Positions 1 to 12,944 of a stretch of DNA of 64,000 nucleotides are shown in pieces. Location of the stretch: contig NW_006763132.1 in assembly GCF_000264905.1 (NCBI RefSeq), positions 1,155,503 to 1,219,502 of the forward strand, read 5' to 3'. Every line of letters starts with the position of its first letter. Position 1 is the first letter of the stretch. The stretch comes from Stereum hirsutum FP-91666 SS1. Taxonomy: Eukaryota; Basidiomycota; Agaricomycetes; Russulales; Stereaceae. Under the pieces are notes generated by a model. That model had not been told where the DNA came from and made no database searches. It saw nothing but the letters and a program-made list of their open reading frames with translations. The position numbers were made by a program, and so were the translations under genes.

Positions 1-1238
1 TATGCGCCGGATGATACGTCCTTCGACACTTACTCTCCGTGGAGGTTCCTTGTTTGATGCTCATTGTCGGAAGGTTGCTGACTGAGCCACATATATGATC
101 ATTCACCGTTTAGGACTTGGATCTGGGCCGTCGATAGAGTCTGGATAGAGTTCGACTTGGTCACTGCATACTGCAACAGCGTATAACAGACGAACTTCTT
201 TCAGTTTTCAGTCGAATGCAGGTCCACGACCCGAATAAAACCGTCATCAATTGCTCGTCTCCTCAGACCAAGTTGATATCTCTTCCTACAGTTGTTCTTA
301 GTCAACTGGAAGTTGATTCAGACGAAGGTGCTCAATCCTATCTGCTCATGCATCTCGGTAGCCATATCCATGATTTCTATGGAGGCGCTGTTGTGAGTTC
401 CCCAAGTACTTCCACATTGTGGCAACAGATCCTGGCTGAGAACATGTGGCGGACATGCTCCGCTCCGAGGCCTTCCGACAACCTTCCGGACAAATAATTC
501 GTGATTCCGTCGTGCTACAGTCTTGGATTACTCTTGTTGATTCTGGAGAGTATCACGGGGCTACTCAGTTGAAAACCCGCTCCCGCTGTGGACAACTTCA
601 GGAATCACGTACCCTACCATTGTGGTTGTTCATACCCTGTATTCTTACAGAGAGATCATGAATCTGCAATGTTTGATGCTTGAAACTGAAGGTTTGAGTA
701 CCTTCCCAGCCTTATCACCTTCCTCTTCAAGAGAAGCTTTCTTCTTATCCAGAGTGCACCACGAGTCTGAGGCACAGATTCGCAACTCTAGATAGGCTAA
801 GGTAGGCTTCCTTGTCAGACGTTGGGCAATGGGAATAGAGCCTACCCTGCCCTCCATGGCGCGATCTACGGTAAGGTAAGATAACATTTGCGTCATTTTT
901 GGTGATCGTACCCACGATGTAGACCTGCAGGTCGAATTCGAGGATGGTTCCCGCCCCCGGCCGTCTCAATTGCGAAGAAAGTTAGAGGAATCCAGTACAC
1001 CTGCGGCATGAATTCCGCGTTCTCTCAGTGCCAAGCCCTGGAGAAGTTGTGTTAGGAGGTGGGGTCAGCTATCGAAGTATATGCTATTGCAGATTCCGAT
1101 AGCGCTTCTACTACTTATTGCATAGATGCACGATCCGCTCGACCTTTACTTTCCTCCCGGCGTACCTCTCGTTTGGCAGGCTAGTCCTTGTGCATCGGTA
1201 TCGCAGCCCTTCTCTCTTTGTTCTCATCTTTTAGCACG
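1..1238. other. No recognisable gene; weak ORFs only
   Basis: The stretch before the UNC93-like gene has only short ORFs that I do not recognise. The longest on the + strand is 93 codons (216-497); a 74-codon minus-strand ORF (745-969) is also without family features. A 12-bp perfect palindrome (GACCTGCAGGTC) followed directly by GAATTC lies around 921-940. The region may hold the end of a gene that starts outside the window, but nothing here supports a product. Confidence 0.4.
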
Positions 1239-3942
1239 ATGGCGGACACGAACGAGAAGAAGGCCGTCCCTCAAGAGGATGTCGATATACAGGATATCAA
1301 CACATTGGAAGCCCAGACCTTGACGAAACCTATGGGAAAATGGGAGGCATTCTACAGAGGGACATTGTTCCAGATGTTGGTCACTGGTGCAGTCGCCTTT
1401 GCGGGACCTGCTATGAGCGATGGTCAGTACCTCTGTTTCGAGAATTTGTCCATAAGTTAGACTGAAAATATCCCACTAGCACTCAGCGGATTGGGTGGCG
1501 GAGGGTAGGCATTCACCGTGCTCCTTGCCTCGAGCGTGAATACTGACGGGGGCTTGCACAGTCTCGCCACGCCCTACACTGCTAGTGAGTCTTCGTTCGA
1601 GTTCAGTGTTTCTGAATGAAGCTGAATAGGATCTTCCTCGCTCAGATGCTGGAAGCGCTGCCAGCTACAGTGTAAGGCTGTCCATTTATCTTTTCTCGTA
1701 TGAGTTCTCATCCTTCTCGGTTTTTCGTGCAGATGATGGCTGTAACATGGTGAATTAGTATACAATGGCGCTAAAATTACCTTGCGTTGAACATCCTGAG
1801 TGCTTTCATCCAGTTTGTTCGGTGGGCCGTTGATCAACCGTCTCGGAGTGAAGTGGTCGCTGGCACTTGGAGCAATGGCTTTTCCTTTGAACGGGTGCGT
1901 CCCGGGTTGTTCATAGTCCATTTCTCAGTTTTGATTGATATGACTGTCCCCACAGCTCGTCGCTCTATGTCAATAGCAAGTATGGAATCCAGGTGAGCTA
2001 TTCCTTCTTTCGGCCTTGTAACCTCTCGTATCTGATGGGAATATTTTTAGTGGTACTTGATCGTACGTTGGCTACGTAGCATGCAACCCATCATGAGACT
2101 AATGGCTTTCCCTGTGGTTCGTTCATAATATCAGTTCGGTCATGCTGTTTCGGGGCTCGGTAAGTCTTCATCAGACCGTCCTCTCTGAGCTATTGATGCG
2201 ACTTCAGAATCAAATTGTAGGTACGGGTCTGTGGTACGTCGCCGAAGCTGCAATTATCTTGTCCTACCCAGAACCAGGTCGCCGTGGTCGGTGCGTATTC
2301 ATCTAGCTAATCTGCTTGATACGATCTTATTAATTGTCCATCGATCACTCCACATAGATATCTGGCTCTCTGGGTTCGTAGCTCTAGCCGTCTCCCGCTT
2401 TCATCCATCTGACTCTTTTGTGGATGCTGATATATAGATCCTCTCGCGTAATTTGGGTCAACTGGTTGGAGGTGCAATCAATCTATCTGTCAAGTACGGC
2501 GAATTCTTTAGTCCATTGCTATATTCTGCTCGTCTGTTCGTTAGCATGAAGCGCGATTTTCTGATTTATATGTCTGTGATAGTGTGAACACAGACACGAC
2601 AGGCGGTATCTCGCCGTCAACCTACCTCATCTTCGTCGGTAAGTCCTCCTTCCACGCACTCAACTATTTCGCGTATTTCCGAGTCTGACAGTGTTGTCGC
2701 TGCTCTATAGGTATTGAATGTATCGGTAAGTAATCGCCCCAACTCCACCACGCAATAACCGTTCAACAATCCACTTGCAGGTTTCCCCGCTGCGTTGTTC
2801 CTCTCGCCCCCAGAGAAAGTACGTAGAGCGGACGGGACGGGAGTCCATGTGGCCGCCGGGAAGTCGACTTGGAAGAATGAGTTCATAGAACTTGGGAAGG
2901 TCATCACTTTGAAGCGGGTCAGTATCTCACTGCTCGTCCGCTGCAAGTTCCACCATTGACGGTTGAGTGTATGATTGAACAGACATTGCTACTTGTTGGA
3001 TTCTTCTTTTACTCTTTCTTCTACATCTCAGTGAGTTTCTCTCGTGTCCACGTTCAAGCAAATTGGAATACTCACTGTTCACTCTATTACTGTCACGGCT
3101 ATATAATAGGTATATGGCACCTACTTGTCCACCTACTTCACCGTCCGCGCCCGCGCCCTCTCAAGCCTTGTCTCGCCCGCCTTCTGCATCGTCGGTTGTT
3201 TTGCCCTTGGATGGATCTTGGATCTCGAAAATTTCACTCAGCGAAAGCGTGCTCAGATGGGCTTTGCGCTCGTCGTCATATCTGCGATCACGATTTACAT
3301 ATACACGTGCGTCGTGCAGGCAGGATTCAATGCGCATGATCCGGGGACATTCGATTGGTGAGCCTTGCGTTCTGACTTGGTAGGTTCAATCGAGTTGTGA
3401 TGTTTAATGTGTATGGTGTAGGACCTCACCTGGCTGGGCGAGAGCTTTCATGCCGTATTTCCTCATCCAGACGTTCGGCCCAATTGGACAATCATACATG
3501 TTAGTCACCGTTCCACCAATATCACCGTCATGGAAGCCCTGACAATAGTTTCATTAACTACTCATTCACGATGCTAGGTACTGGCTCATCTCATGCTATG
3601 CAAAGGATGTACAGACGAACTCCAGGAACGCGGGTGTGTTCCGGTCGCTTGAGGCTGTGGGACAAGCGGTCAGTTATGGAATCAATTCGCATGCGGAGAA
3701 CCTGTTTGTTGGATTGTGAGTTGAATTCTAGCCTACTGTTGCACAATAACCCTAACGAGTTATGTGCTTTGGACAGCGGGATAAACTTTGGATTGTTAGT
3801 AGTTGTGGCTCCGCTCATGTATTTGGTCGTGCGGACTGTGCCGGAGAGGATGCCTATGGAGATAGAGGAACAGAAGGATCTGGAGAGGGCGAAGGCTCAG
3901 GTTCAACATGCGCAGGAGCAGGAGGAACTGGAGGAAAAGTAG
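1239..3942 (+). CDS. UNC93-like MFS-type membrane transporter
   Basis: Polytopic membrane protein of the fungal UNC93/DUF895 branch of the major facilitator superfamily, presumably in the plasma membrane; the substrate of fungal members is not known to me. Splicing many short exons gives a cytosolic N-terminus (MADTNEKK), a first helix followed by LSGLGGGGLATPY, the segment GPLINRLGVKWSLALGAM, a YVNSKYGIQWY element, GTGLWYVAEAAIILSYPE, and later helices around LLVGFFFYSFFYISVYGTY and GINFGLLVVVAPLMYLVV. It ends in a charged, Glu-rich tail. This order matches the family. The ATG at 1239 opens the conserved frame; an upstream in-frame ATG at 1188 would add only 17 hydrophobic residues. The gene is cut by a dozen or so introns, some flanking exons of only about 20-30 nt. 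The family call is firm; exon borders in the 1.7-2.6 kb part are less so. Confidence 0.85.
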
Positions 3943-4242
3943 AAGGAGTTGATTCATGATCTTATGACTAGATTTTTCTCCAGGTAATTAGGGTCGGCGT
4001 ATATCTTAGCTTGTCCATCTACTGGTCTACAAACATTCTGCAGGTGAATAAGGGTGCGGTGTCAAGAACCTCAACCCGAGCAGTCAAACGTCGACGTTCC
4101 ACGTCGGAAAATATCGGAAGACCACTGAAGCGTAGCACCAAAATTGACCGCACAAGTTGCTTTGTGTATTATTACGTTTCTGTAGTCGTTACGGAGCATA
4201 GCGTCCATTCCCTTCGTACTATTGTGGGCCACCGTCGATTCA

Positions 4243-6343
4243 TTAGTCCAGCATCGTACCTACCAGCTCCCAGTCTGCTCCCAACCCTGTCACCTGGCTG
4301 ACGTTCAACCAAGGCTGTGAGTCGTTTGACCGCGCCCGCTGGTAGACCACATTTATCGTCGCTCCTTGGGGTAACGCGCCCGTCACCGTCACATTTTCGC
4401 CCACCACTTCAACATCCACGCCTACGCTGGTCGTGTTCCCACTGGCATCACCACTCTCAATCCAAGCAAAGAGCCTGTTCGCGGGACTGGAGAGGTTGAA
4501 CGCCACACCGTCTTTGTTCTCCACATTCACAGTCCATGTTCCATTCCCGGTAGAGTTCGAGGAAACGGAAAACGGGGCGACGCCGGAGGGAAGACGAAGG
4601 TCCCCCGCGTCCGCGCCGAAGCCGACATAGAGGCTGTCGGGCTCGACGAAGAGACGTGCGTTGTAGAGGTAGCGGTCGGCCTCAACGGTGGGACGGGCGT
4701 GATGCGGATAGTAGAGCTCTTTCGTGCTATTGCTTCCTTTCACGCCGATGATGGAGCCGTGTCCGGTGGAGTAGATAGAGCGGGAGGCGTCTTGGGAGAG
4801 GATAGGGTTCGAGTTGGACTTGTAATAGGGACCCAGTGGGCTAGATGCGTAGGCGTAGCCAACGCCGTAGTAGGGTGATTCGTAACTACAAAAAACGAAC
4901 AACGTAGGCAGTCAATTAGTCGATAAGCCCAATCATCGATGTATACGAAGTGAGGAAGGGAAGTGTCACTGACTTGTTGGCGCTGTAAGTCAGGAAATAA
5001 ACCGCGTTACCGTCAGAGTCGTACTGCTTGATAGTCGTCGAGCCCTCGGACCATCGTCGGTTCTTCAGGGTGCCATTGCTCGCGATGTAGTCATGAACAT
5101 GAGCGTTCTCCCATTCCTTAAACACAACAAGACACACCGTGAGCACTTCCTTCATTACATTCAAGATGATATTGTTCCAGGAGGGTAGCTTTCACCTGAG
5201 GTTGCTGGTGATAAGCAATGATTTGCTCCCAACCATCCCTTCTCGTCGGGCCCGGGAAACTCGAGTTCACCGAAGTCACCCAGCCTTCCGGTTTCCCCTG
5301 ATTCACATCCTTATAGCTCTCATGCACAGCAGGCATTGTCTTCGCCTCCGGGTCATTCCACCACGCGTCGTCGAGTCTGACTGCATAGATATTGCTCTCC
5401 TCGATGTACTCAGCGTACTCGTCGTCCCAGATCCAGTTCCTGTAGGCGTTCCGGCTGAAGAATAACCAGATGGAGCCGTCGTCATCGAAGAAAACATTGG
5501 GGTCAATGGAGGGGATGTATGTGCCGTTGGGAGCGGTTTCGCCGATGGAGGGAGAGGATGGGGGGACGAGGTAAGGAGAGGTCATGAGGAGGTTGATGTC
5601 GTGATAGGTGGGGTCGAAGGGGTAGTAGTCGATTGGGTGGGCGGCAATGTTGACGAAGGGGCCGGAGGGAGACCTGGACACTGCGACGCCAATTTTTGAG
5701 CCTTCTTCGAAATCGGGGTACCTATAGAATGACGGTGCTAAGTCGAAAGTCATGGACAACAACGATGGTGAGAATGCTTACTTAAAATATTGGGCTACAA
5801 GTTCGGGCTCTGTGTAACGGCCTGCGTAGAATCTGGAAATCGCAACCCTGTCATCAGCATCCTCGCACATAGAGATTGGACAGTGCTTACAAAAAGTACC
5901 ATCCTGTTTCCTCCTGTAACATCGTTATTTAAAACACGTAGATTGGCAGCTCAGCGAAAGCTTTGTAGGTATACTAAGGAAACGAATTAACCCACGTTAT
6001 GATAGCATTCTGGAGCCCAATACCAATCCTGAGCCCAGTTGGCACTCTCGGTCGCGTTCTTGATGGCACCACCTTCGATCTTGCTCCAAGTGGTCATATC
6101 CGGGCTGGTATAGATCGCGAACATCCAGCCATCGTCCATGCCCTCTGTAGAATAAGCCCAGTACGCATTGGTGGAGGTGTCCCACCGGACGTAGACGTCT
6201 GCAGCGAGGTTCGTGGGGTTGGTATTCGTGTAAGTCGCGTCAGTTTGCCAAGATTTGGAACTAGACTTGGCGAGAGCAAAGCTAGAGAACACAAGTCCGA
6301 GAAGTGCGATGCTTTTGCCAGTGAATGTAGAAAGGGACATCAT
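4243..6343 (-). CDS. Secreted glycoside hydrolase family 43 protein
   Basis: Extracellular carbohydrate-active enzyme of the GH43 five-bladed beta-propeller family, whose members cleave arabinan, arabinoxylan or related plant side chains. An N-terminal signal peptide (about residues 1-25, ending FALAKSS) precedes the propeller. Family-like blocks seen are WAPECYHN near the N-terminus, YHDINLLMTSPYLVPP, the Asp-rich strand SIDPNVFFDDDGSIWLFF, the TGHGSII segment and HHARP near the end. The C-terminal part has many N-x-S/T sites and resembles a beta-sandwich extension. At least five introns interrupt it, including one very short exon around the residues ETGWYFF. The gene is convergent with the UNC93-like gene, the stops being about 300 bp apart. 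The exact GH43 subfamily and substrate cannot be read from the sequence alone. Confidence 0.85.
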
Positions 6344-6866
6344 GGCGGCCGTAGGAGTTAGGGCCCAGCGAGGTGGAAGCCATCGAGTCCGCTCGGGTAC
6401 TTATACGTGTTTACCTAGTCACGGACCGAGTAATTGAAGAATATTGCTCGATGAAATGAGCAGAAGCAGCTGACGACCGATGCAGATGGCGCGTGGACAG
6501 GGTCGGTTTCTAGCATCACAAGAACAGAGCGAGTGTTACCGACGGGATAAAGGTACGGGTCTGATCTAGCATAGGTGAATACCCGGCCAGGCTTAAAGTA
6601 AGTCGGGAGCTCCCAAGCAGGCCTGTATATGTGAAGAGGCCGTCAGTGGGCGCGAACAGCAAAGGGCCACAGAGCCAAGAAATGCTGAAGTGGCAAGATA
6701 AATTGATGCGGGGACACCGCCGGGCCCCGGGTGCACAGCCACTGAAAGATGATCTGGGATTGGCACGTGGAAGGGAAGATGCCTGACTCGTCAGTGCGCT
6801 GCCGAGCCGCAAAGCGATTTGGACGTGTTCGTCTGAGGCACAAGTCAGAGTCTGCAAGAATGCACC

Positions 6867-9196
6867 ATGTTCCGCCATTCCTTACCGCATCTACATTCTA
6901 CCCTCATCCAAACTTCATCCAGAAACATATCCCGAAGAACGATTGCTTCTCTTCCTACTCGAAACCCCCTCTTGCACACCCAATGCCGTCCTCGAATATT
7001 ACCCCTAGGCAATGGTCATGATCCACGACACTCCTTGACCCCTCTTTTTGTCGCTGGTTTTCATTCAACACACAGACGGCAAGGATTGCCTATAATCCCC
7101 TTGCTGGCCATCCTGAAAGTCAGCCTCTCCCATTCTCACATACCAAATATCGTACTGAGCCCACCAGTCCTATCGCTCTTCCTAACAGGCCTCCACTGCT
7201 CTCGAAATAGCACGCACCGCAGGTCGTATCGCCTTCACTTTCATCCCACTCCTCATCCTCAAAAACTGCAAGTCAAGAAAGATTCTGCAGAGGGTCGAAC
7301 ATGCGGAGAAGAATAACATCGAGCTTCCGTGGATGAAGGATCCGAAACGAAAGCGGGAGACACTGATGAAGAGGATGAGGACCAGGGCGCTTCTGTTCCA
7401 TGCATTGATGTTCACGCCATTCGTACTTTTCTGGGGAGCAATCATTGCAAGTTTGGAACGGACACCGTTAACTGGCAGGTAAGTTGCTCTTCAGTTTCTT
7501 CCATCTCTTCGTATCCAGTACCTCTTCCGGGATTCTGCAGAAATCGTCTTCTTTCCGTGAGGACGTCGATTCTGGTGCCTTCGTACGTGTTCAGGTGAAT
7601 ATCTCAGACGGGCATGGCTACCCGTGTCGACCTGCAAGCCATCATACCTGTGTTGAGTCTATATCGCAGCTGCGGATTTGTTCTAATGAAATCACATCAA
7701 TCCTGCATTGATCTCATTGGTGCATCAATTTACCATGTCTCCTTTGATCATGATCGTCCGTCTGCTCATTCGTATGCACATACAAGATTACGCTCGAGCT
7801 TTCTTAGGGCCCTGTGTATATTTAGACTCAGCCACCTTTCCGGGTCGTTTGTGCACTTGAGTTTCTGACAGTGTCTCACGCCATCCTTGTGTCCTTTAGG
7901 TGGCGCCTCATCCTTCTCTCGCCCGAAGAGGAAGAAGAAATATCTTCACAACTCGCCGGATCTGGCTGGTACCATGCCATTGGTGAGATCCTCGCCAAGG
8001 ACGGACCTATAAACCCCATTCCACCAGGCGACTGGCGGCATGCGTGGGTCGCCGACACCCTTCGACGTCTCGAAACGGTCATTCCTCTTCTAGGAAACGA
8101 ACGTATGCTCGAGCCACAATGGCTCGAACGAAGTGCAGATGATATCCCTCTTCCTCCACCCGCCGAATTTCCCCTCAAACCTCGTCCACGGGCCTCCGAG
8201 GTACTACATACGCTTTGCCAGATGTCGACCGCGAGGGATCCAGCACCAGGGCCTGCACCACATATTATCCCGGGACCCCCCTACTCACTTGTATTGATCG
8301 ATAACCCCGAGTCATGCAATGCATTTTCGTATGGCTTTGGGCCGGACGGGGCAGGCGGCGTCGTAGTATTCTCGGGATTCCTCGACCAAATACTCGCTAA
8401 ACAACCCCTGGAGCAAGTTATCTTAGAACAACCATCCTCATCCTCATGGTTATCCTCCCTCTTCGGTTCTCTCTTTTCATCGCCACAACCGTCCGTCATC
8501 TCATATCGCCCCACCCCCGAACAAACTTCCGACCTCGCCATCCTCCTAGCTCACGAACTCGCACACCTCGTGCTCTCCCATCATCTGGAGACTTTGAGCT
8601 CGCGGACGATCGTCATTCCTGGCGTGCTGTCGATCCTTTCGGATCTATTGAGGACCTTAACGTTCCCGTTGACGATGCTTTTTGGACCGTTTGTGAACGA
8701 TGCCGTAGCACAGATGGGGAAGGTGGGGTCGGGAGAGCTAGGGATCATACATGAAAACTGTACGACCATGCTTCAAGAGATCGAGGCGGATGTGGTCTCG
8801 GCAAGGTTAGTCACCTCAATTCATCGTATAGGGCATCCCGGTGTATCTTTTGCTGCAACCTTCCTGCTGACATATCCCATGTTACGCAACGGCAGACTTC
8901 TCGCCCATGCAGGCTTCGATCCCCGTCGCGCGGTCCAGTTCTGGGAGGACCGCTCGGACGAGGCGAACACCGAATGCGGACCTACCGCCAATCCTGTTTC
9001 TACCGCCGACAAAGCTGCGCAGAAAAAGGTGAAGAAGGAGAGCTGGTCTATGGCTATGAAGTTGACGAGTTCAGACCATCCGATGAATGAGGTGAGGGTG
9101 AAGGAGTTGAGGGCAGAGTTGCAGAGGTGGCAGGAGGAGAGGGAGAAGATAGTGGCGGCTAATGAGCGGGCGCGGAGAGAGGCAACGGAGCCCTAA
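6867..9196 (+). CDS. OMA1: OMA1-like mitochondrial M48 metalloprotease
   Basis: Zinc metallopeptidase of family M48C, the OMA1 quality-control protease of the mitochondrial inner membrane. Four exons (6867-7118, 7189-7478, 7900-8805, 8896-9196) give 582 residues. The first 40 residues are basic and hydroxylated without acids, as in a mitochondrial presequence. A hydrophobic segment (ALMFTPFVLFWGAIIASLE) is followed by TPLTGRWRLILLSPEEE, a typical OMA1 signature. The HExxH site is HELAH at residues 399-403, and the third zinc ligand is probably Glu476 in the EADVVSAR|LLAHAGFDP block, which is rebuilt exactly by removing the intron 8806-8895. The C-terminus is a charged helix. The second intron (7479-7899, 421 nt) is unusually long for this genome. 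Start chosen because it supplies the presequence. Confidence 0.88.
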
Positions 9197-10323
9197 CGTA
9201 ACGATGTGGCGATAATGTCTTTGTTTGAGTAGGTGACAGGACTTAGAGTTCTTCGAGTTTCTACGTTAGATCTGGCAGTTCTTTGTGTCCATTTCTCTAC
9301 TCCCCATCCCCCCCCCCCCTACCTTGATGACTTCATCTTCTTTCCTTTCCTTTTCCTTTTGCTTTTCGTCGTCGTCGAAGCCAGGTTTACGGCAACTATA
9401 GTCGTCCTGCTCCACACTCGTTTACTATTCATTTCCTCTCGACGTTCCGTTTCTCCTTGCTCGCTATCGGTATCAGCTTCTTCGTTTGTTCATTCAATCA
9501 TCTATCTATCTTACCATGTACCACCACCACCTCGATCTCATCCTTGTACTCTATAACCGCGCTATCCTATTATTATACGCCCTTACACAAACTATACACA
9601 GCCGTCTGCTCCTCTTCATGGCGGGCCATCGAGTCTCGGCATGCACATACGTACATACCACACACTTACTGGCAGCGTCTGCGGATCTGACAATGGACAA
9701 GCTCGTTACTACTTTCGAGGGCTTGCGCACTTGGGAGTATGCCAGTGTATATATTCGGAGCGATTCAGGTGTACCTTACTCTTCGCCATAAATGTGTTGC
9801 CAGCGCTATTGATGGTTCCGGTGGCATCTGGAACAGAATAGCATCACCTCTCTTCTCTTTTCTTCATCGCTCCTCGCCGGAACGGCGATCACCATTGCGC
9901 GCGTGAACACTGCTAATACATGGTGCGGGCGAATCCGGAAGAGAATCTGACGGGGACAGAACTATTTATAGATAGGAACATGCTTGTGATCCGTCGACGT
10001 ATTTGTCTTGAAGCGCCGCCATCTCGGCCAGTAGGAACGAGGAGCAAATTGTGGGGGCGGGGGTGGGGAGGTCAGATTCTGTTATCCCTAAGTAGCACGC
10101 ACAAGTCATGATAGCACAAAAATGGTGTGATTGGCTTCACGGGGATTTGGGTAACACAGAAACGTGTCATTCTGGGTATCTAGGATCTTGCTGACAGTAA
10201 TGTCACATACATAAAGGCCAAGTAGCTCCACAGAACCCGCATAATCAGCCACAGAACGAGGACGGCGAGGACTTGTTTTCAAACCCACGAGAAACTGACG
10301 TGGAGCTAAGGCACATCAACGTT
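9197..10323. other. Intergenic, pyrimidine-rich 3' region
   Basis: Between the OMA1-like stop and the dioxygenase stop on the other strand. The first 300 bases are C/T-rich with a run of twelve C at 9308-9319, probably 3' UTR or terminator of the protease gene. Short ORFs here show no family features. Confidence 0.5.
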
Positions 10324-11725
10324 TCAGACACTGGGAGGAGGACCTCCAGGCCCACCACCTCCACCAGAGACGGTGACACCACCAGTCTCATAATAGTCCA
10401 CGGCCGGGGTCACCGTGTACCCGGAGGAAGTATCGATAGCCATCGAAGACCACTACAGGTGTCAACCGCGACAGGTCAGTAAAAGCACAGACATAGTTCA
10501 GTTAGAGTCAGAGAAACGTACGGCGAAGATACCATCAGTGATTGAGTCGCCGAGAAGAACATACTCGACAACAGGGTCTATGGTGTCGGCCTCCTGCTCC
10601 ATGATACCATCTTCCTCGTTGGTAGTCTACAATAGTGTCATTGTGTCAGTAACGGGGAATATCTGTGGGAGATAAAGGATTGCAGTGTACCAAGTTCTGA
10701 GTGTTCGACGTGTAGGGAGACGTAGCTTCTACCTCAGAGATGAGACTCTGGTCAAAGAAGACTTGTCCGACGTGAGAGACGTAGTCTCCGACATAGGTAC
10801 CGTTGTCGAAGAGCGTGCCGTTAGACTGGTGAGCCATGACGTGGATATGGTTCGTACGACCGGTATAGTGTCCAGGGAAGACCGTCAGCCACTGGGCAAC
10901 ACCATCTTCGTCAGTCTGCTGAATGCCACGGAGGAAGGTTGCGTTGATGTTTTCACTTGAAGCGGAGTTTCCGTTTCCGCTGGCAACTAAATAGTATGAT
11001 CCAATATGTTAAACGACATTCAAATCAATAGAGGGACAGACAGGACTGACCAACGCCGGAGTACACGCCGGTGGCATTACAAGCCCAGATATCGATGTAA
11101 GTATTCGCAACGGGCTCGCAAGTGTTGACATCGAGAAGCTCGATGTCCAAGTACGTGGGAACGCCGGCTTGGTCCTCAGTGACGTCAAAACGAACAAACT
11201 CGCCGTCGACAACTAGGGTCACCATCAGCATAGAGAAAAACAAAAATGGCCTGAATGAACTAACGGTAGGGGCCTTGGGTAACTTCCGGCGCAAGAACGC
11301 AGGTACTCCCGCTGTCAAAGAGTACCGATGGATCCGTGTCGTTTGTTACGCCGGTGAGGTTTGAGTGGTGATCAGTAGCCAGAACCCCCGGGAAGTCGCG
11401 CTTGAAGGGCGCGGCTACCAGACAAAAAGCGCATCAGTCGGCTTATATCCCCCGCCTGCGAATGATCTACGGAGAACGAACCAATAGAAAGTCCACGAGC
11501 TTTACGAATACTCTCAGCACGAGCTTGACGGCGAGCAATGGCTCGTTCGACGTAGCCATCGCGCTTCCTGAGCTGAGATTGGCACGCAGTGAGAGAACGC
11601 CGGGCGTTGCGTTTGAACTCGAGCTCGGCAGCAGACGGGGGGCCAGAGTGGGCGAAGGCAGAACCCACGACCGCCATAGCGGTAAGGGCAGACAAGAGTG
11701 TAGAAATCTGAACCATCGGGGCCAA
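10324..11725 (-). CDS. Extracellular intradiol ring-cleavage dioxygenase A
   Basis: Non-haem Fe(III) dioxygenase of the intradiol family that opens catechol-type rings between the two hydroxyls; secreted forms are common in wood and litter fungi and act on lignin-derived or host aromatics. A signal peptide (about residues 1-26, ending GSAFA) is followed by an Arg-rich segment with KR pairs. The core holds the conserved CVLAPEVTQGPY block (first Tyr ligand), the VVDGEFVR strand, YLDIELLDVNTCEPV, YIDIWACNATGVY, and FPGHYTGRTNHIHV, which supplies the second Tyr and two His ligands. The C-terminus is Gly/Pro-rich (SGGGGGPGGPPPSV). Five introns are inferred. It is the tandem paralog of the gene at 12945-14368, same strand and same exon order. 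Confidence 0.9.
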
Positions 11726-12026
11726 AATTTACCAAAGGAAGAGGAAGATCACGTCGAGAGGACCTGGAGGAGGATAAGATGAGGTGATTTTCTTGTAAGC
11801 ATTGAAACTACAGCCTTTATATCTGTCTGCGTGCTGTAACCACGGATGATCCCTGGTGAGGAAGGTAACATATGTTGGGTCATGAAGAATGAGATTCGGC
11901 TTGGAAGGACTGCGCAGTCAACGTTTCATGCACGATCATGATATGAAGGGCGCCGATTCATGGTGAAGAGGCCAGGCAGAAGTGGTGTATTGCGTTCTTC
12001 GCGTTTGCATGATGTTCGAACAGGCT

Positions 12027-12087
12027 GGCACGAGGACAACCGCAGTATTGCCTCGATTGTTGTCCACAATGCGGGCGTTCTGATTGG
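12027..12087 (-). promoter_or_regulatory. Promoter block upstream of dioxygenase A, with CCAAT box
   Basis: About 300 bp upstream of the ATG of dioxygenase A lies GCACGAGGACAACCGCAGT (12027-12045, + strand) and, 37 bp further, CTGATTGG, which reads CCAATCAG in the direction of the gene (CCAAT core at 12083-12087). Nearly the same 19-mer and CCAAT box, with similar spacing, occur upstream of dioxygenase B. Conservation between paralogous promoters suggests a retained regulatory element; function is inferred. Confidence 0.45.
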
Positions 12088-12944
12088 TCTCCACCTTCAG
12101 AGATGGCTCAACGCCAAGCCTTCTTTTACGGGTGCAAGTCAATCAAACCACCATTTGACTTCAACATACGCATGAAGAATCTTCGAAGAGGGTACTCACA
12201 TGATAACACCCAACTTTCGTTACTAGCACCTCTAGAGGAACAACGGCACAGCGAAGATCCTTCTAGGCGCCTCAGGCGGCCGCTGCCCGCATCATTCCAA
12301 CCAGCATCATAACATACGGAGAATTAAGCCTATCGACGAATTTCCCCCGGTTTCGATGAGACAGTCTGGATCGCAGAGGCCAAACACAACAAAGATGGAC
12401 AGTATATTCCCAGCTTGAAACACCAGTAAACGCACAGTCTTGATATCAAGTTGAAGCAAGTGTGGTGTAACAGCAAAATGCTCACCGTGACTGTGATCAG
12501 GGAAGCCACATAACAGTTTCAGAGCTCAGCGTTCCCAGATGCGGCGGTCGTTGTTGAAACTGCGGTTAGTAACTGCAAGTTTGGCAGGATTCTAGCGTTA
12601 GATCTGCTGGATGTACTTATCAAGAACAGAAGGGAAAAAACAAAAGCAACGTCCACACAATTTCATGACCCGCACCCAGTTATCAGCCAAAACAGGAATT
12701 CAGCAAGGGTTGGTGAGGGCCGTCACGGTGGGGATGGAGGCCTGGTTCGACTGTCCCCTACATCTGTTTCGGAGTAAACCGGACGCGGCGACTTCCGGCT
12801 AGATCATACACTCGCCACATGGGCCACACGATTCACAAAGACTTGCGTAGAGCTTGAATGAACAATATGCAAGGTCCAAAAAGAGAGATGAGGGTACAAA
12901 TAACAGCCCGCAATGTCCTACATCGCACAAGTTGACATCCACAA

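Noticed and set aside
1787..1996. 69-codon ORF as part of a separate gene
   Set aside because: The real coding frame here is the UNC93-like exon in another frame (GPLINRLGVKWSLALGAM); this ORF is a shadow.
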